Below, piece after piece: positions 9,017 to 17,054 of a stretch of 24,948 bases of DNA. How positions within the stretch are numbered: the stretch's first letter is position 1; each line of letters opens with the position of its first letter. The notes below the pieces were generated by a model. The model was not told the origin of the DNA. It searched no databases and was given only the letters and a program-made list of their open reading frames with translations. The position numbers and the translations under genes are program-made. Source of the stretch: Gracilaria caudata (Eukaryota; Rhodophyta; Florideophyceae; Gracilariales; Gracilariaceae); assembly GCA_030374735.1 (NCBI GenBank), contig JASCIV010000308.1, positions 1-24,948 on the forward strand, in the 5' to 3' direction.

Positions 9017-10396
9017 ATGTCTCTCCTCGGACAAGGAAAAGGGATTGTTGACTTCGTGAGCGCGGTTGGTGCCGCTACTCTGCCATCTCCCGCCAGAAGA
9101 TGTCGTCTCCAGTTTAACGCATTCCTGGACACCTCTGAGAGAAGCTGTCGATTCCGCTCCGTTGCGTATGATAGTCCAGGGCAGTTTAAGCGAGTACCGA
9201 TGGGAGTATCCAGCACCCTCTTACCTTCAGAACTCCATTTCCCCAGATTTAACTCTGTCACAATGTCAGGAGACTCCACAATGGACTTCAATTCTGTGGC
9301 ATCCTTTTCTGGGGATATTCTCACGACGGAAAACTCCGATAGAAAATCTTCCTTGGTACCAGCGCACGGACTTTCAAGTGACGGAGAACAACTTGCGGGC
9401 AGTGAATGTGGTCGAAACAACGAAGACGAGACGAGACCCTTACAACCGAATGAGCAATTGCCTCAACGAGATAATGTTCATTCAACTTCTTCTGAAAAGA
9501 GCGCTCTGAAGCTGACTTCTACAGAGGAAATCCGTCCGGTCCCAAAACCCAAATCTTCCGTTGTCCATGTTCAAAGGCCTCAAGCCTGTGCGAAGAAGAA
9601 CCACCCAGAACTTCTAGAAGGCCAGGCCGTTGTAGAGCTGGAGCGGAAGGAAGTTGAAGTGGACACCGGAGAAGAACGCCCAAGGAACGAAGAAGCTGTG
9701 CCGGTGTCAACAAATGCGGCGAAGAGTGCCTTTTCTTCTTCGAACCTTATCCGCAAGATCTCCCCAGATTTCAAGGAAGGGTTTGCCCTCATTAGAAGGT
9801 TAACGCGACATGCGAGCGGGAGTGGAACGGCGGTCAACGGCATGGAGGAGAATGTTATTTCGCCCCCCGAAACTCCACCCGCTGAGGTTTCCAATAACGA
9901 GGGAGGCGAAGAGCCCGGGAACTTGTCGAAAACCGGCTCTCTTAGGAAGCTGCTTTCTCTGAGGTGGGGGGACAATGATGAATCGACTTCTGTAACGAAG
10001 TCTTTGCGCCAACTGCTCCGGAAGACTTCGAAAACGCTAGCGACGAATATTTTCGAGCTCGGGAAGTCTGGTGAAGCCGATGCTGGACGAAGGAGTACCA
10101 GAAATTTTCTTCGACCAGTCGCACACACTGAGAGCCAATCGGTTTTGCGGAAGAAACGGTCGACCTCAGTGGGCCAGATGATGTTGAGGCGTGATATCGA
10201 GGAGTTCGCAACAGAAGAAGAAAAGGGTCCATCTTCAGATCCGGCGTCTCTTTCTTCACGTACAAACGGGACTCAAGTTGTGGGCCACATAGAGAAGGAG
10301 GCAATGGAAAAGTATGTGAATGCAGAGTTTGGGAAGAATATCATGAAGCATACTCTGGATGTGGAAAGATATCTGGACAACTTGGCTTCTCCTTGA
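9017..10396 (+). CDS. Tandem paralog A: serine-rich basic protein of an unrecognised family
   Basis: This intact 459-aa frame starts at the ATG at 9017. An upstream in-frame TTG at 8981 is not needed and is not shared with the paralog. The N-terminal 100 residues (VDFVSAVGAATLPSPARRC at 11-29, SGDST at 84-88) are about two-thirds identical to paralog B. The middle (about 110-280) is hydrophilic, Ser/Glu-rich and probably disordered. Later blocks shared with B are ASGSGT, the basic segment LRQLLRKTSKTLATNIFELG, RKKRSTSVG, and the C-terminus IMKHTLDVERYLDNLASP. RKTSKT and KKRSTS look like basophilic-kinase sites. There is no signal peptide, membrane segment or known catalytic motif. The gene has a TATA box 161 nt upstream and no visible intron. 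Its function is unknown; a regulatory or scaffold role is only a guess from composition. Confidence 0.88.
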   Translation: MSLLGQGKGIVDFVSAVGAATLPSPARRCRLQFNAFLDTSERSCRFRSVAYDSPGQFKRVPMGVSSTLLPSELHFPRFNSVTMSGDSTMDFNSVASFSGDILTTENSDRKSSLVPAHGLSSDGEQLAGSECGRNNEDETRPLQPNEQLPQRDNVHSTSSEKSALKLTSTEEIRPVPKPKSSVVHVQRPQACAKKNHPELLEGQAVVELERKEVEVDTGEERPRNEEAVPVSTNAAKSAFSSSNLIRKISPDFKEGFALIRRLTRHASGSGTAVNGMEENVISPPETPPAEVSNNEGGEEPGNLSKTGSLRKLLSLRWGDNDESTSVTKSLRQLLRKTSKTLATNIFELGKSGEADAGRRSTRNFLRPVAHTESQSVLRKKRSTSVGQMMLRRDIEEFATEEEKGPSSDPASLSSRTNGTQVVGHIEKEAMEKYVNAEFGKNIMKHTLDVERYLDNLASP

Positions 10397-10460
10397 GCGC
10401 GTGAAGTAGGATTCTTTAGGTCCTTAATGTAGAGCGCGTACTGTGCGAGCATTGTGTAAA

Positions 10461-10799
10461 CTAAGCCTCAGTCATCTCATACTTTCTCGGTTCGGTCCAT
10501 TTCACGTGTGGGATAGTCTGAACCTCGAAGCTATTGGCCTGCATCACCTTCGTAAGTTGATATGGCTGAACGATGCCAAGGGACTCGATTACTTTATCTT
10601 CAATTAAGATGCACCTGCGATCCTTTCGGTACCATTTGAGAGCGGAGTAATGCACACTGTTAAGGTGGTGCGAAGGAGCACAATGACATCGTTATTCCGG
10701 GGACACGTCACCGAGATCAAATGCGTAGTCGGTAGCCCTCATAGAATAGGCCTCCTTCGCTACCGTTGGGGGAGAGAATGTAAAATGACCACAAAGATC
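10461..10799 (-). pseudogene. Stop-interrupted coding relic between the tandem paralogs
   Basis: A minus-strand frame open from 10799 reads plausibly, with YSMRATDYAFDLGDVSPE, then a TAA at 10694-10692. It then continues in the same frame for 76 codons (VHYSALKWYRKDRRCILIED, IVQPYQLTKVMQANSFEVQT) to a stop at 10463-10461. There is no ATG at the head of the downstream part. The orientation is opposite to both flanking paralogs, and the relic sits in the spacer that separates them. No family was recognised. A transposon-derived tail is possible but unproven. Confidence 0.35.
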
Positions 10800-11317
10800 T
10801 CATGTAGAGAAGAGATGATCCAATACGTCCCATGAATTGACCTCAACCCATGTTACGGATAAGCGAAATGTGAAGTGAGACACCAGCTTCTTTTCTACTT
10901 CGAAATCGCCGATGGGTACCTTTGTAGCCTGACCTGCTGAATTCATATTCCCTCAAGTCAATACTTTTGAATTATTGGAGCGCTACGTACAAAGAGGAGA
11001 ACCAACAGTCCATAGCTGCTGACCGATTCTGTCCCCCGTCAATACTGTCCGGACGTGAAAACTTTGTCAATCCAGTTGCTTTAAGCAAAGCAGTTCTCTG
11101 CCTTGAATTCATTCGTACGACCGCTACGTTGAGCTGGCGGTAAACTTCTCCGTCCAAGATAGAAGAAATAACCCCCCCACTTTGTACTTCCGCTGACGAC
11201 ACAGCTCGCCCAGGCCATCGAACTTCCTCGAGCTCCTGGGTATCGCAAGTGATCTGTTCGTTGCTTGCAGCTGACTATCTCCGCAAGCCTCTCTGTTTAC
11301 AATTGGACGTCGTGCTA

Positions 11318-12700
11318 ATGAGTGACTTTGGACACAGAAAAGACTTCGTAGACTTTGTTGGTGCAGTTGGCGCCGCAACGCTACCCTCCCCGGCCAGAAG
11401 ATGTCTTCTTCAGTTCAACCCATTTCTTGATACTGAAAGACGTCATCCTTTCCGCGTCGTCGCGTACAAAAGCCGAGGTAAATTCCAAAGGGTTATCATG
11501 GAAGGGTCGAGCAACAATTTTCCGCCCGAGCTGCACTTTCGGCATACCAACTCCATCACAACTTCTGGAGACTCCACAATTGACTTTTCATCGCTAGCCT
11601 CGCTTTCTAGTGACAATCAAAACACCGTGTGTGGCTCCAGCAGAAAATCATCTGTGCGGCAAGGCCATGGAATGTATTACTACACAAAGGACTTCATGGA
11701 GAGTTCCGTTTCTCCAACGAAGGGCTTGAAGATGAACTCGGAAGACACAAATGGACGATTGGCACAAACCGGTGACGATCAATTAGATGTTTCTACGCAA
11801 GCTACACTCATCACTGCCGGATGTGCACAGGCACACTCTGAACCAAGATCGCCCCATTCCGTTGCAAGGGCCGAGCATTTTGGCGTTTGTGATGGGAATA
11901 TTGTCGGCGGGCGCTGGGAATCTAATGTAGCGGCAAAATATGAGAAGGGGGTTAGACGAGGTACCATCCGAGCGAAGGTGTCATGCAGTGAGTCTCTCCA
12001 ATCTCCGACAAATGCTGTTGCTAGAAGTCCATTGCTCCCCTCAAGAATTGCTCGTCATGTGGCAGCAGAATGCGAAGACGGGACGGACACCATCATAAAA
12101 ACAACCCACAACGCAAGCGGCAGTGGAACTGTCAAGAAGGAGAAGGCGGAGGTCAGCGTTTCGTCGCCATCGGAAACGACGGTCGGCGAGATTTTGACCA
12201 ACGCAGCGGTTGATAAGGACAGGAAGGTATCACCAACGGGACCAAGACGAAAGTTCCTTTCCCTTGGAAAGGGTGGTGATGAAGACTCGCCGTCGAGAAA
12301 GAACTCGCTGCGCAAGCTGCTGCGCAAGACTTCAAAGACGCTGAAGGCGAACATTTTCGAAACCGGCAAACCAAAAGAAGCCGAAACTGAGCAGACTACT
12401 AAGTGCAAGGATTCTCGGCGTGCAAACGCAGGGGTAGAGCCTCCACTGGGTTTGAAGAAGAAAAGTTCGACGTCATTGGGTAGCAGGGGGTTCAAGCGCG
12501 ATATCAACAAGCTTGCAAAGGTTCAAAAAGGAGGTTCGTCTTCTGAACCGACTTCACTTTGTTCGCGGACGAATAGAAATGGTGATGGCCGTGCGGAGCT
12601 GAAGTGGATAGAAGAAAGTAGGAATGCATCGTTTGGGAGAGATATAATGAAACATGCCGTGGATGTGGAGCTCTACCTGGACGACCTAGCTTCCCCGTAA
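11318..12700 (+). CDS. Tandem paralog B: serine-rich basic protein of an unrecognised family
   Basis: This intact 460-aa frame starts at the ATG at 11318, the position equivalent to that used in paralog A. Conserved blocks appear in the same order as in A: VDFVGAVGAATLPSPARRC near the N-terminus, then SGDSTIDFSSLASLS, ASGSGTV, NSLRKLLRKTSKTLKANIFE, KKKSSTSLGSRGFKRDI, and the C-terminus IMKHAVDVELYLDDLASP. The last 20 residues match A at 14 positions. The intervening stretch (about 105-280) hardly aligns beyond composition. No TATA box is apparent upstream. The near-equal length, matching start and shared block order show a tandem duplication about 2.3 kb apart, with both copies kept open under apparent constraint at the two ends. 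No known domain was recognised. Confidence 0.88.
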   Translation: MSDFGHRKDFVDFVGAVGAATLPSPARRCLLQFNPFLDTERRHPFRVVAYKSRGKFQRVIMEGSSNNFPPELHFRHTNSITTSGDSTIDFSSLASLSSDNQNTVCGSSRKSSVRQGHGMYYYTKDFMESSVSPTKGLKMNSEDTNGRLAQTGDDQLDVSTQATLITAGCAQAHSEPRSPHSVARAEHFGVCDGNIVGGRWESNVAAKYEKGVRRGTIRAKVSCSESLQSPTNAVARSPLLPSRIARHVAAECEDGTDTIIKTTHNASGSGTVKKEKAEVSVSSPSETTVGEILTNAAVDKDRKVSPTGPRRKFLSLGKGGDEDSPSRKNSLRKLLRKTSKTLKANIFETGKPKEAETEQTTKCKDSRRANAGVEPPLGLKKKSSTSLGSRGFKRDINKLAKVQKGGSSSEPTSLCSRTNRNGDGRAELKWIEESRNASFGRDIMKHAVDVELYLDDLASP

Positions 12701-13027
12701 GCAGCAGTGTGGTTCACGAACGTTTGATTAGTGCCATTTCTGTGGCAGAGGTGCGCTAGAATGTTAAACACTTGGCACCAGGACCAGGCGTCTTCAAGAT
12801 GTAGCAGAAGAAGGGATCGGTCGCATGTTGAAGACAGCCATCGCTCACGAGTTTTGGGCTTTCCGCTTAGCTAGTAGAGAGCGCAAGAGGCAAGGGTGGA
12901 AGTTCCACCGTGGAACGCTACCTTGACACGCGTATCTTGCGAAGGACTCCAGTAGAAGATCAATCTTCCCCGCGCTTTCTCGACGATCTCAGAATTAAAT
13001 TTGAAATCAGCTTCGGTCCGGGCTGCA
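12701..13027. other. Spacer after paralog B
   Basis: No separate gene is supported here. The frame of the following membrane-protein ORF is open back to a TAG at 12953-12955, so its coding sequence could begin earlier if a non-ATG start or a splice junction is used. A plus-strand frame starting with GTG at 12910 overlaps and is less convincing. Confidence 0.4.
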
Positions 13028-13390
13028 ATGCAATTGATCGCGGCGTTTACGAGTACGACGGTACGGAGTTTCCGCGAACAAGCCAACCGCTATTCCTTCC
13101 TTTGTCACATCGCTTCTTCCCGAGACTGGCTCCACTATTTGGAAGGGTATCTGACAGTGTCCAACGTATTGCGGTATGTTTGCGTCTGGGCCGTTGTGAT
13201 GTGGTTGTATTATATTGTATATTCGTGGGTGTGGATCGCACGCGAAGGACTTGAGACCGATTGCCATGCCGACAATCACCCCATCGTTCGTAAGGAGTGT
13301 GTGACAAGAAGCGGTCTCTTCTCATCTTCGGCGACGGTGCAAATGGAAAAGGAACGAAGTTCTGCTCGTGCTTTGACAACATCTCTGTGA
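13028..13390 (+). CDS. Putative small single-span membrane protein
   Basis: The first ATG of an open frame at 13028 gives 120 aa. Residues 47-70 (VLRYVCVWAVVMWLYYIVYS plus WVWI) form a strong, Trp/Tyr-rich transmembrane helix. It follows a soluble part containing REQANRYSFLCHIASSRDWL and precedes a hydrophilic tail with two cysteines (DCHADNHPIVRKEC). The frame is open for 24 further codons upstream without another ATG. It lies downstream of paralog B in the same direction. AATAAA sits about 100 nt after the stop, consistent with a 3' end. No family was recognised. Opposite-strand and overlapping frames exist, but they lack such a segment. Confidence 0.45.
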   Translation: MQLIAAFTSTTVRSFREQANRYSFLCHIASSRDWLHYLEGYLTVSNVLRYVCVWAVVMWLYYIVYSWVWIAREGLETDCHADNHPIVRKECVTRSGLFSSSATVQMEKERSSARALTTSL

Positions 13391-13488
13391 ATGGTGAAGG
13401 TTTAATGTTCCCTGCGTGGGGAATACGCTTACTTTTGGATCATCAGACCTCTCGCATGTGTCGTAAGGGGGAAGGAGTATTATGTTTT

Positions 13489-13494
13489 AATAAA
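13489..13494 (+). promoter_or_regulatory. Possible polyadenylation signal
   Basis: AATAAA follows a T-rich stretch about 100 nt after the stop of the small membrane-protein ORF. It is the canonical hexamer, but a six-base match alone is weak evidence. Confidence 0.35.
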
Positions 13495-13972
13495 CGACTG
13501 TGCGTGTACGGAGCCTACAATCAAGTGGATAACGGAGGCTGAGTAAGCAAGTAGGGTGACGGAAAGTTGTAGGTGTATGGTACAGATAGCGCGATTGCTT
13601 CAAAACCGCTGGCGTGTTGATGATAAACCACGGCGGTTGAGTGTGATTCGGGCCAAATCACGGGCTAGAGGGCAAGTAACCGCGAGGACCACGTTGCAAA
13701 TGATACTAGGCTCACGCTGCGTGATGGCCCTGGCGGCTGAAGCTGCGACTGCTACTGGGATCACGCTGCATGATGGCCCTGCTTATCCCCAGGGCGCATG
13801 TTGGAAAACGTATCAAGGTGCACGGCTGCCAGAGCGTTTAACCCCGGAATAACCGCATTCTTTGACGGCAAAACCTGATAGAGTGTGTAGAGCGCCAGCA
13901 AGAGCGCCAGCATGCATACGATAGAAGAGCAAACGAGCAATAATTACGACCCCGCAATGGCGCATGTGACGT
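13495..13972. other. Intergenic stretch holding a short direct repeat
   Basis: This lies between the 3' ends of the membrane-protein ORF and the convergent hydrolase gene. Apart from the direct repeat listed separately, only short unsupported frames are seen. Confidence 0.4.
13712..13780 (+). repeat. Two 20-nt direct repeats, period 49
   Basis: TCACGCTGCGTGATGGCCCT at 13712-13731 recurs at 13761-13780 with one change (19 of 20 identical). The bases between are not a further copy, so this is a short duplication in a non-coding spacer. Confidence 0.8.
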
Positions 13973-15124
13973 CTATGATGGGTACCGAATGGCTGAAACA
14001 AGATGGCCTTGAGACAGGGATACATGAGGCTGATGATATGACGGAATCTCGTACGAGGTGGTTCGAGACAGGCTTCGCATCACTGCCTTTGCGAAATACT
14101 CGGGCGCACAGATGTGGGGTGAATGATCAGCACCCTGAATCACTTCCATGGTGGCCAAGTTGCCCGCAGCAGTGAGCTCTCTGTACAAGGCGCGCACATG
14201 CGACACCTGAACCAGACAATCGTGATCTCCCGCAATGATGTGAACGGCACATTGCAGGCGTCGAACGTTTTCCAGCAGAGGTCGCACACAATGCGACTTC
14301 CACGAAAACAGCCCCACGCGTCGGATACACAACATTTTGGCGGCGGCCGCATCGCCACTGGCATGCACAATGGAGTTACAACAAAGCGTGAAGCGACGGA
14401 AACCGGGAAAGTTGTATGCGCGTGAGGAAGGGTATTTGGAAGCGAACAAAAGCTGCGCCAACAAGCCACCGTGAGTGAGGAATCGCTGCGGGGTAAACGA
14501 AAACCACAACGCGAGCGACACCGGCGTGTGTCGCGCAATGGCGGCAGGAGAAGTGAGCAGCAGAGAACACACGCGAGACGGATGAAGAAGAGCGTATTCA
14601 TACGCGAGATAGGCGCCCAGAGAGTGTCCCAACAGCGTGAAATGCTGTATACAAAGCTGTTCAAGCCATTGATGAAACGGCGAGAGGAAAAACTCGAGCG
14701 CGTGAGTGACGTGGCTGCCATCGAAACGCGGGCGCGAGGACGAGCCCCAGCCGGGCAGATCCGGGATGAACACCCATGTGAATCCCATCTGCAAGAAGTG
14801 GTCGATGTTTCGAAAGAACGACGCGGCGGCCATGCTATGTCCGTGCAGCAGAACCAGCACATTTTCGCCGTGAACGTGTGCATCGACGGCGGCCATGCCC
14901 GCCACAATGGTGTGCATGTGCACTCCCGAGCGCAGTGTGACGCGCTCGGTGCGCGTGGCGACGCGCACATGGGCGAGAAGCGTGCGCTCGGCGACGCGGA
15001 TGGAACGGCTGCGATGCGCTATGGTGCCGCTGAGCACGCGCCCGAACAGACGGTTGAGTTCGAAGAGGAACAACGCCTCGCCGGCCATGCGAAGCAGTCG
15101 CACAGCTAGCGACAACAAACTCAT
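13973..15124 (-). CDS. Alpha/beta hydrolase, ABHD4/ABHD5 (CGI-58)-like
   Basis: This intact 383-aa frame starts at the ATG at 15124. An in-frame GTG upstream adds only a low-complexity extension. Residues 1-30 are hydrophobic and could associate with membrane. The hydrolase core follows: oxyanion segment LVLLHGHSMAAASFF (around 90-103), PDLPGWGSSSRP (121-132), nucleophile elbow GHSLG with Ser168 (166-170), acid Asp302 in AGDHDCLV, and base His334 in GADHSPH. All three triad residues are present, so it is probably catalytic. The layout and length resemble the ABHD4/ABHD5 lipid hydrolase group, but animal ABHD5 lacks the serine nucleophile and its HxxxxD acyltransferase motif is not seen here. 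The substrate is unknown, probably an ester or lipid. TATA-like and CCAAT sequences lie upstream. The gene is intact although several other GC-rich genes in the window are broken. Confidence 0.9.
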   Translation of the reverse strand: MSLLSLAVRLLRMAGEALFLFELNRLFGRVLSGTIAHRSRSIRVAERTLLAHVRVATRTERVTLRSGVHMHTIVAGMAAVDAHVHGENVLVLLHGHSMAAASFFRNIDHFLQMGFTWVFIPDLPGWGSSSRPRFDGSHVTHALEFFLSPFHQWLEQLCIQHFTLLGHSLGAYLAYEYALLHPSRVCSLLLTSPAAIARHTPVSLALWFSFTPQRFLTHGGLLAQLLFASKYPSSRAYNFPGFRRFTLCCNSIVHASGDAAAAKMLCIRRVGLFSWKSHCVRPLLENVRRLQCAVHIIAGDHDCLVQVSHVRALYRELTAAGNLATMEVIQGADHSPHICAPEYFAKAVMRSLSRTTSYEIPSYHQPHVSLSQGHLVSAIRYPS

Positions 15125-15169
15125 CTTGTTCGCCCCCTCCCCCCGCCGTCGCCGCGGCTGCTGCTGCTG

Positions 15170-15193
15170 CACACACACACCCACACACACACA
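15170..15193. repeat. (CA)n microsatellite
   Basis: About 24 nt of CA dinucleotides with one interruption lie just upstream of the hydrolase ATG, between it and the TATA-like sequence, following a short CTG run. On the gene's strand it is (TG)n in the presumed 5' leader. Confidence 0.9.
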
Positions 15194-15215
15194 AGCAGCG
15201 ACGCGCCGCGCGCGG

Positions 15216-15223
15216 TTTTATAT
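15216..15223 (-). promoter_or_regulatory. TATA-like box of the hydrolase gene
   Basis: On the minus strand ATATAAAA lies about 92-99 nt upstream of the hydrolase ATG in a GC-rich setting. A minus-strand CCAAT at 15389-15385 lies a further 160 nt or so upstream. Both are at reasonable eukaryotic promoter distances. Confidence 0.45.
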
Positions 15224-15224
15224 G

Positions 15225-15935
15225 TGCGACTGCGGAGATGGAGCAGCGCAGTGGCTGCGGCGAGTGGAAGGGGCGTGCGCTCAGCAGTTTGCGCGACGAG
15301 CGCTGAGAGAGCACGCGGCGCGCATGCAGGGAGGCGGAATGCATGCGCGAGACCCATCGCAGCGCGCGCGCGTATCGGCGCGCCATTGGTGAACGGCGCA
15401 ACGCTCAGATACTGCTCCCTCACACGTGGCGCTGGTGGCGCGCACGTTTTAAATTTTTGAACTCTCAGCCGCAGCTGCCACGCAAAAGAACACGGCGCGC
15501 GTGAATGGCGCATGTGATACTGCTGTTTTGATCTCGCACGTGCTGCGCCAATGTCTCGAAGGCGGAGCAGAGCTCGCTCTTTCGCGTGCGCGTGGCACGG
15601 TGCGTGCGCTTCTCCTCTTCTTCTTTTTGGCAAGCACCCCCGCCATCTGTAACGCTCAAACAGTGCTGTGCTTCTCACTCATTGTGAGGGCACGCAACGG
15701 CAGAACCGGCACACTTGTTGCGTGCTTCATGCATATATTGCGAGCGTGCAGGCGCACTTAACTGTTGTGAGCGTCGCTCAACAGTTTTTCATTCATCTTG
15801 TAGTATCGCTTCCGCTTGTTGTGCGTGGAGCGAAAGCACCTTGCCACAATCTTCAAATGATGAAAGCTGTGATGGTCATGAGCTCGCTTTTGGGAGATGC
15901 GGTTTTACACGAGGCGAGCCGAGAACAAGTGGAGG
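15225..15935. other. Upstream region of the hydrolase gene, no gene seen
   Basis: GC-rich with CGCG-rich runs and a minus-strand CCAAT at 15389-15385. Open frames here overlap on both strands and none is convincing. It probably holds the promoter of the minus-strand hydrolase gene. Confidence 0.4.
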
Positions 15936-15985
15936 CAACGCAACGCAACGCAACGCAACGCAACGCAACACAACACAACGCAACG
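15936..15985 (+). repeat. (CAACG)n pentanucleotide microsatellite
   Basis: Ten units of CAACG, two of them changed to CAACA, run over 50 nt. It lies about 100 nt before the decayed third copy of the tandem family. Confidence 0.92.
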
Positions 15986-16092
15986 CGACATCATGTCACT
16001 CAAGAGAGTCCAGCAGCGGAGCGGGAGCGAGTTCACAAACCAAAAAAAAAAACTTTTGACATTTGACACACCTGATGATTCCACCAAATGAT

Positions 16093-16310
16093 TCCACCAG
16101 CCAATCGCTTTTGCAGAACATACTGTCCAAGGCGTTCAGGCGTGATCAGTGAGCAGTTCTTCTTCGGAGCTGGCGTCTCCTTCATCGCTGACAATCGGCA
16201 TTCACTGCACACTCAACTCTGTACGCCGCATGGAAAGCGCCACATGGGAAGCGCATGTGAACGTGGCGTGTGCGAACGATATCATGAAGCATGCTCTGCA
16301 TGTGAATTGA
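16093..16310 (+). pseudogene. Decayed third copy (C-terminal part) of the tandem paralog family
   Basis: Two frames carry matches to the C-terminal third of paralogs A and B, in the right order. From 16093 one frame reads STSQSLLQNILSKAFRRDQ and stops at 16150-16152; it matches SQSVLRKKRSTS...LRRDI of A, and nucleotides around 16099-16116 are close to A near 10135. After a frame change, the next frame (from 16146) reads SSSSELASPSSL, matching SSSEPTSLCS of B. It then reads WEAHVNVACANDIMKHALHV, matching MEKYVNAEFGKNIMKHTLDV of A, and stops at 16308-16310, losing the LDNLASP tail. No N-terminal block was found upstream. The frame change and truncation mark it as dead. It lies about 3.6 kb beyond paralog B in the same orientation, on the far side of the hydrolase gene. 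Confidence 0.75.
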
Positions 16311-17054
16311 AGCCGTACTAACCATCATGCTCAAGTTCTGCTCTGCATCCATTGTACACTGCATTCTCTTGGCTTGATGCCTTGTCTTGTTTGTGTAAAG
16401 TGCGACGGTTTTGAGCGAGGAAACAACTTTTACCTTCCGGGCGAGCCAAATTGGCTCACCGATCTCTTGCGCCTCTTTTCAAACGTACCGTCAACCACGT
16501 GGTCAGAACGGAGACTGCATCATACAGACCCATACATCTAAGCGAATTGGGCATGTCCACGAATGGATTCGGTGGCCCAGCCTATGTATCTGCCAACAAG
16601 AAGCCAAGTTCTGTGATCGATTCAGCGATTAGCCCTTCAGATGGCGAACAATGTTGAGTAACAATGTGAACGGCCCAGATGGCTGCTAATATCGCTCTCA
16701 GTACGAACATATGGCTCGGGCCTCTACAACGGCGGACAAGCAAGCCCAGGCAGCAATGTGCAACCTCTGCGGATCCGCTGCGCTCTAGCGAAATGGCACG
16801 TTTATCTAACATGGAACGAAGGCCACGAATAACGGTGACTCTCCATTCATTCCGTGTGGTATCCGAAGCAGTTCACGTCAACGTAACGTAGACATGGGCA
16901 CACATGACACTGCGAGTGCTGCAAGTTGCGATGTTTTTTTTTGCATAACGTTGTTGAGACGGACGCACTCAGCGGCGCTAGAGTCAAGCTTGAGAACTCT
17001 ATCCGCAAAGTTGAAGCCGAATATGCTTGTGTGTGATGACAGAAAGGTGTTGCC
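16311..17054. other. Stretch without a supported gene
   Basis: A 76-codon minus-strand frame with an ATG (16812-16582) has a hydrophobic segment (MFVLRAILAAIWAVHIV). It is opposed by a plus-strand frame starting at an ATG near 16680. Neither has a recognisable domain, so both are left unassigned. Confidence 0.3.

Noticed and set aside
10972..11202. 76-codon minus-strand ORF before paralog B
   Set aside because: It begins with GTG and has no ATG at its head. It overlaps the probable promoter and leader of paralog B and has no domain.
14140..14970. 276-codon minus-strand ORF inside the hydrolase gene
   Set aside because: It is the hydrolase gene read in another frame (Cys/Ser/Arg-rich shadow). 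The frame with GHSLG and the full triad is clearly the real one.
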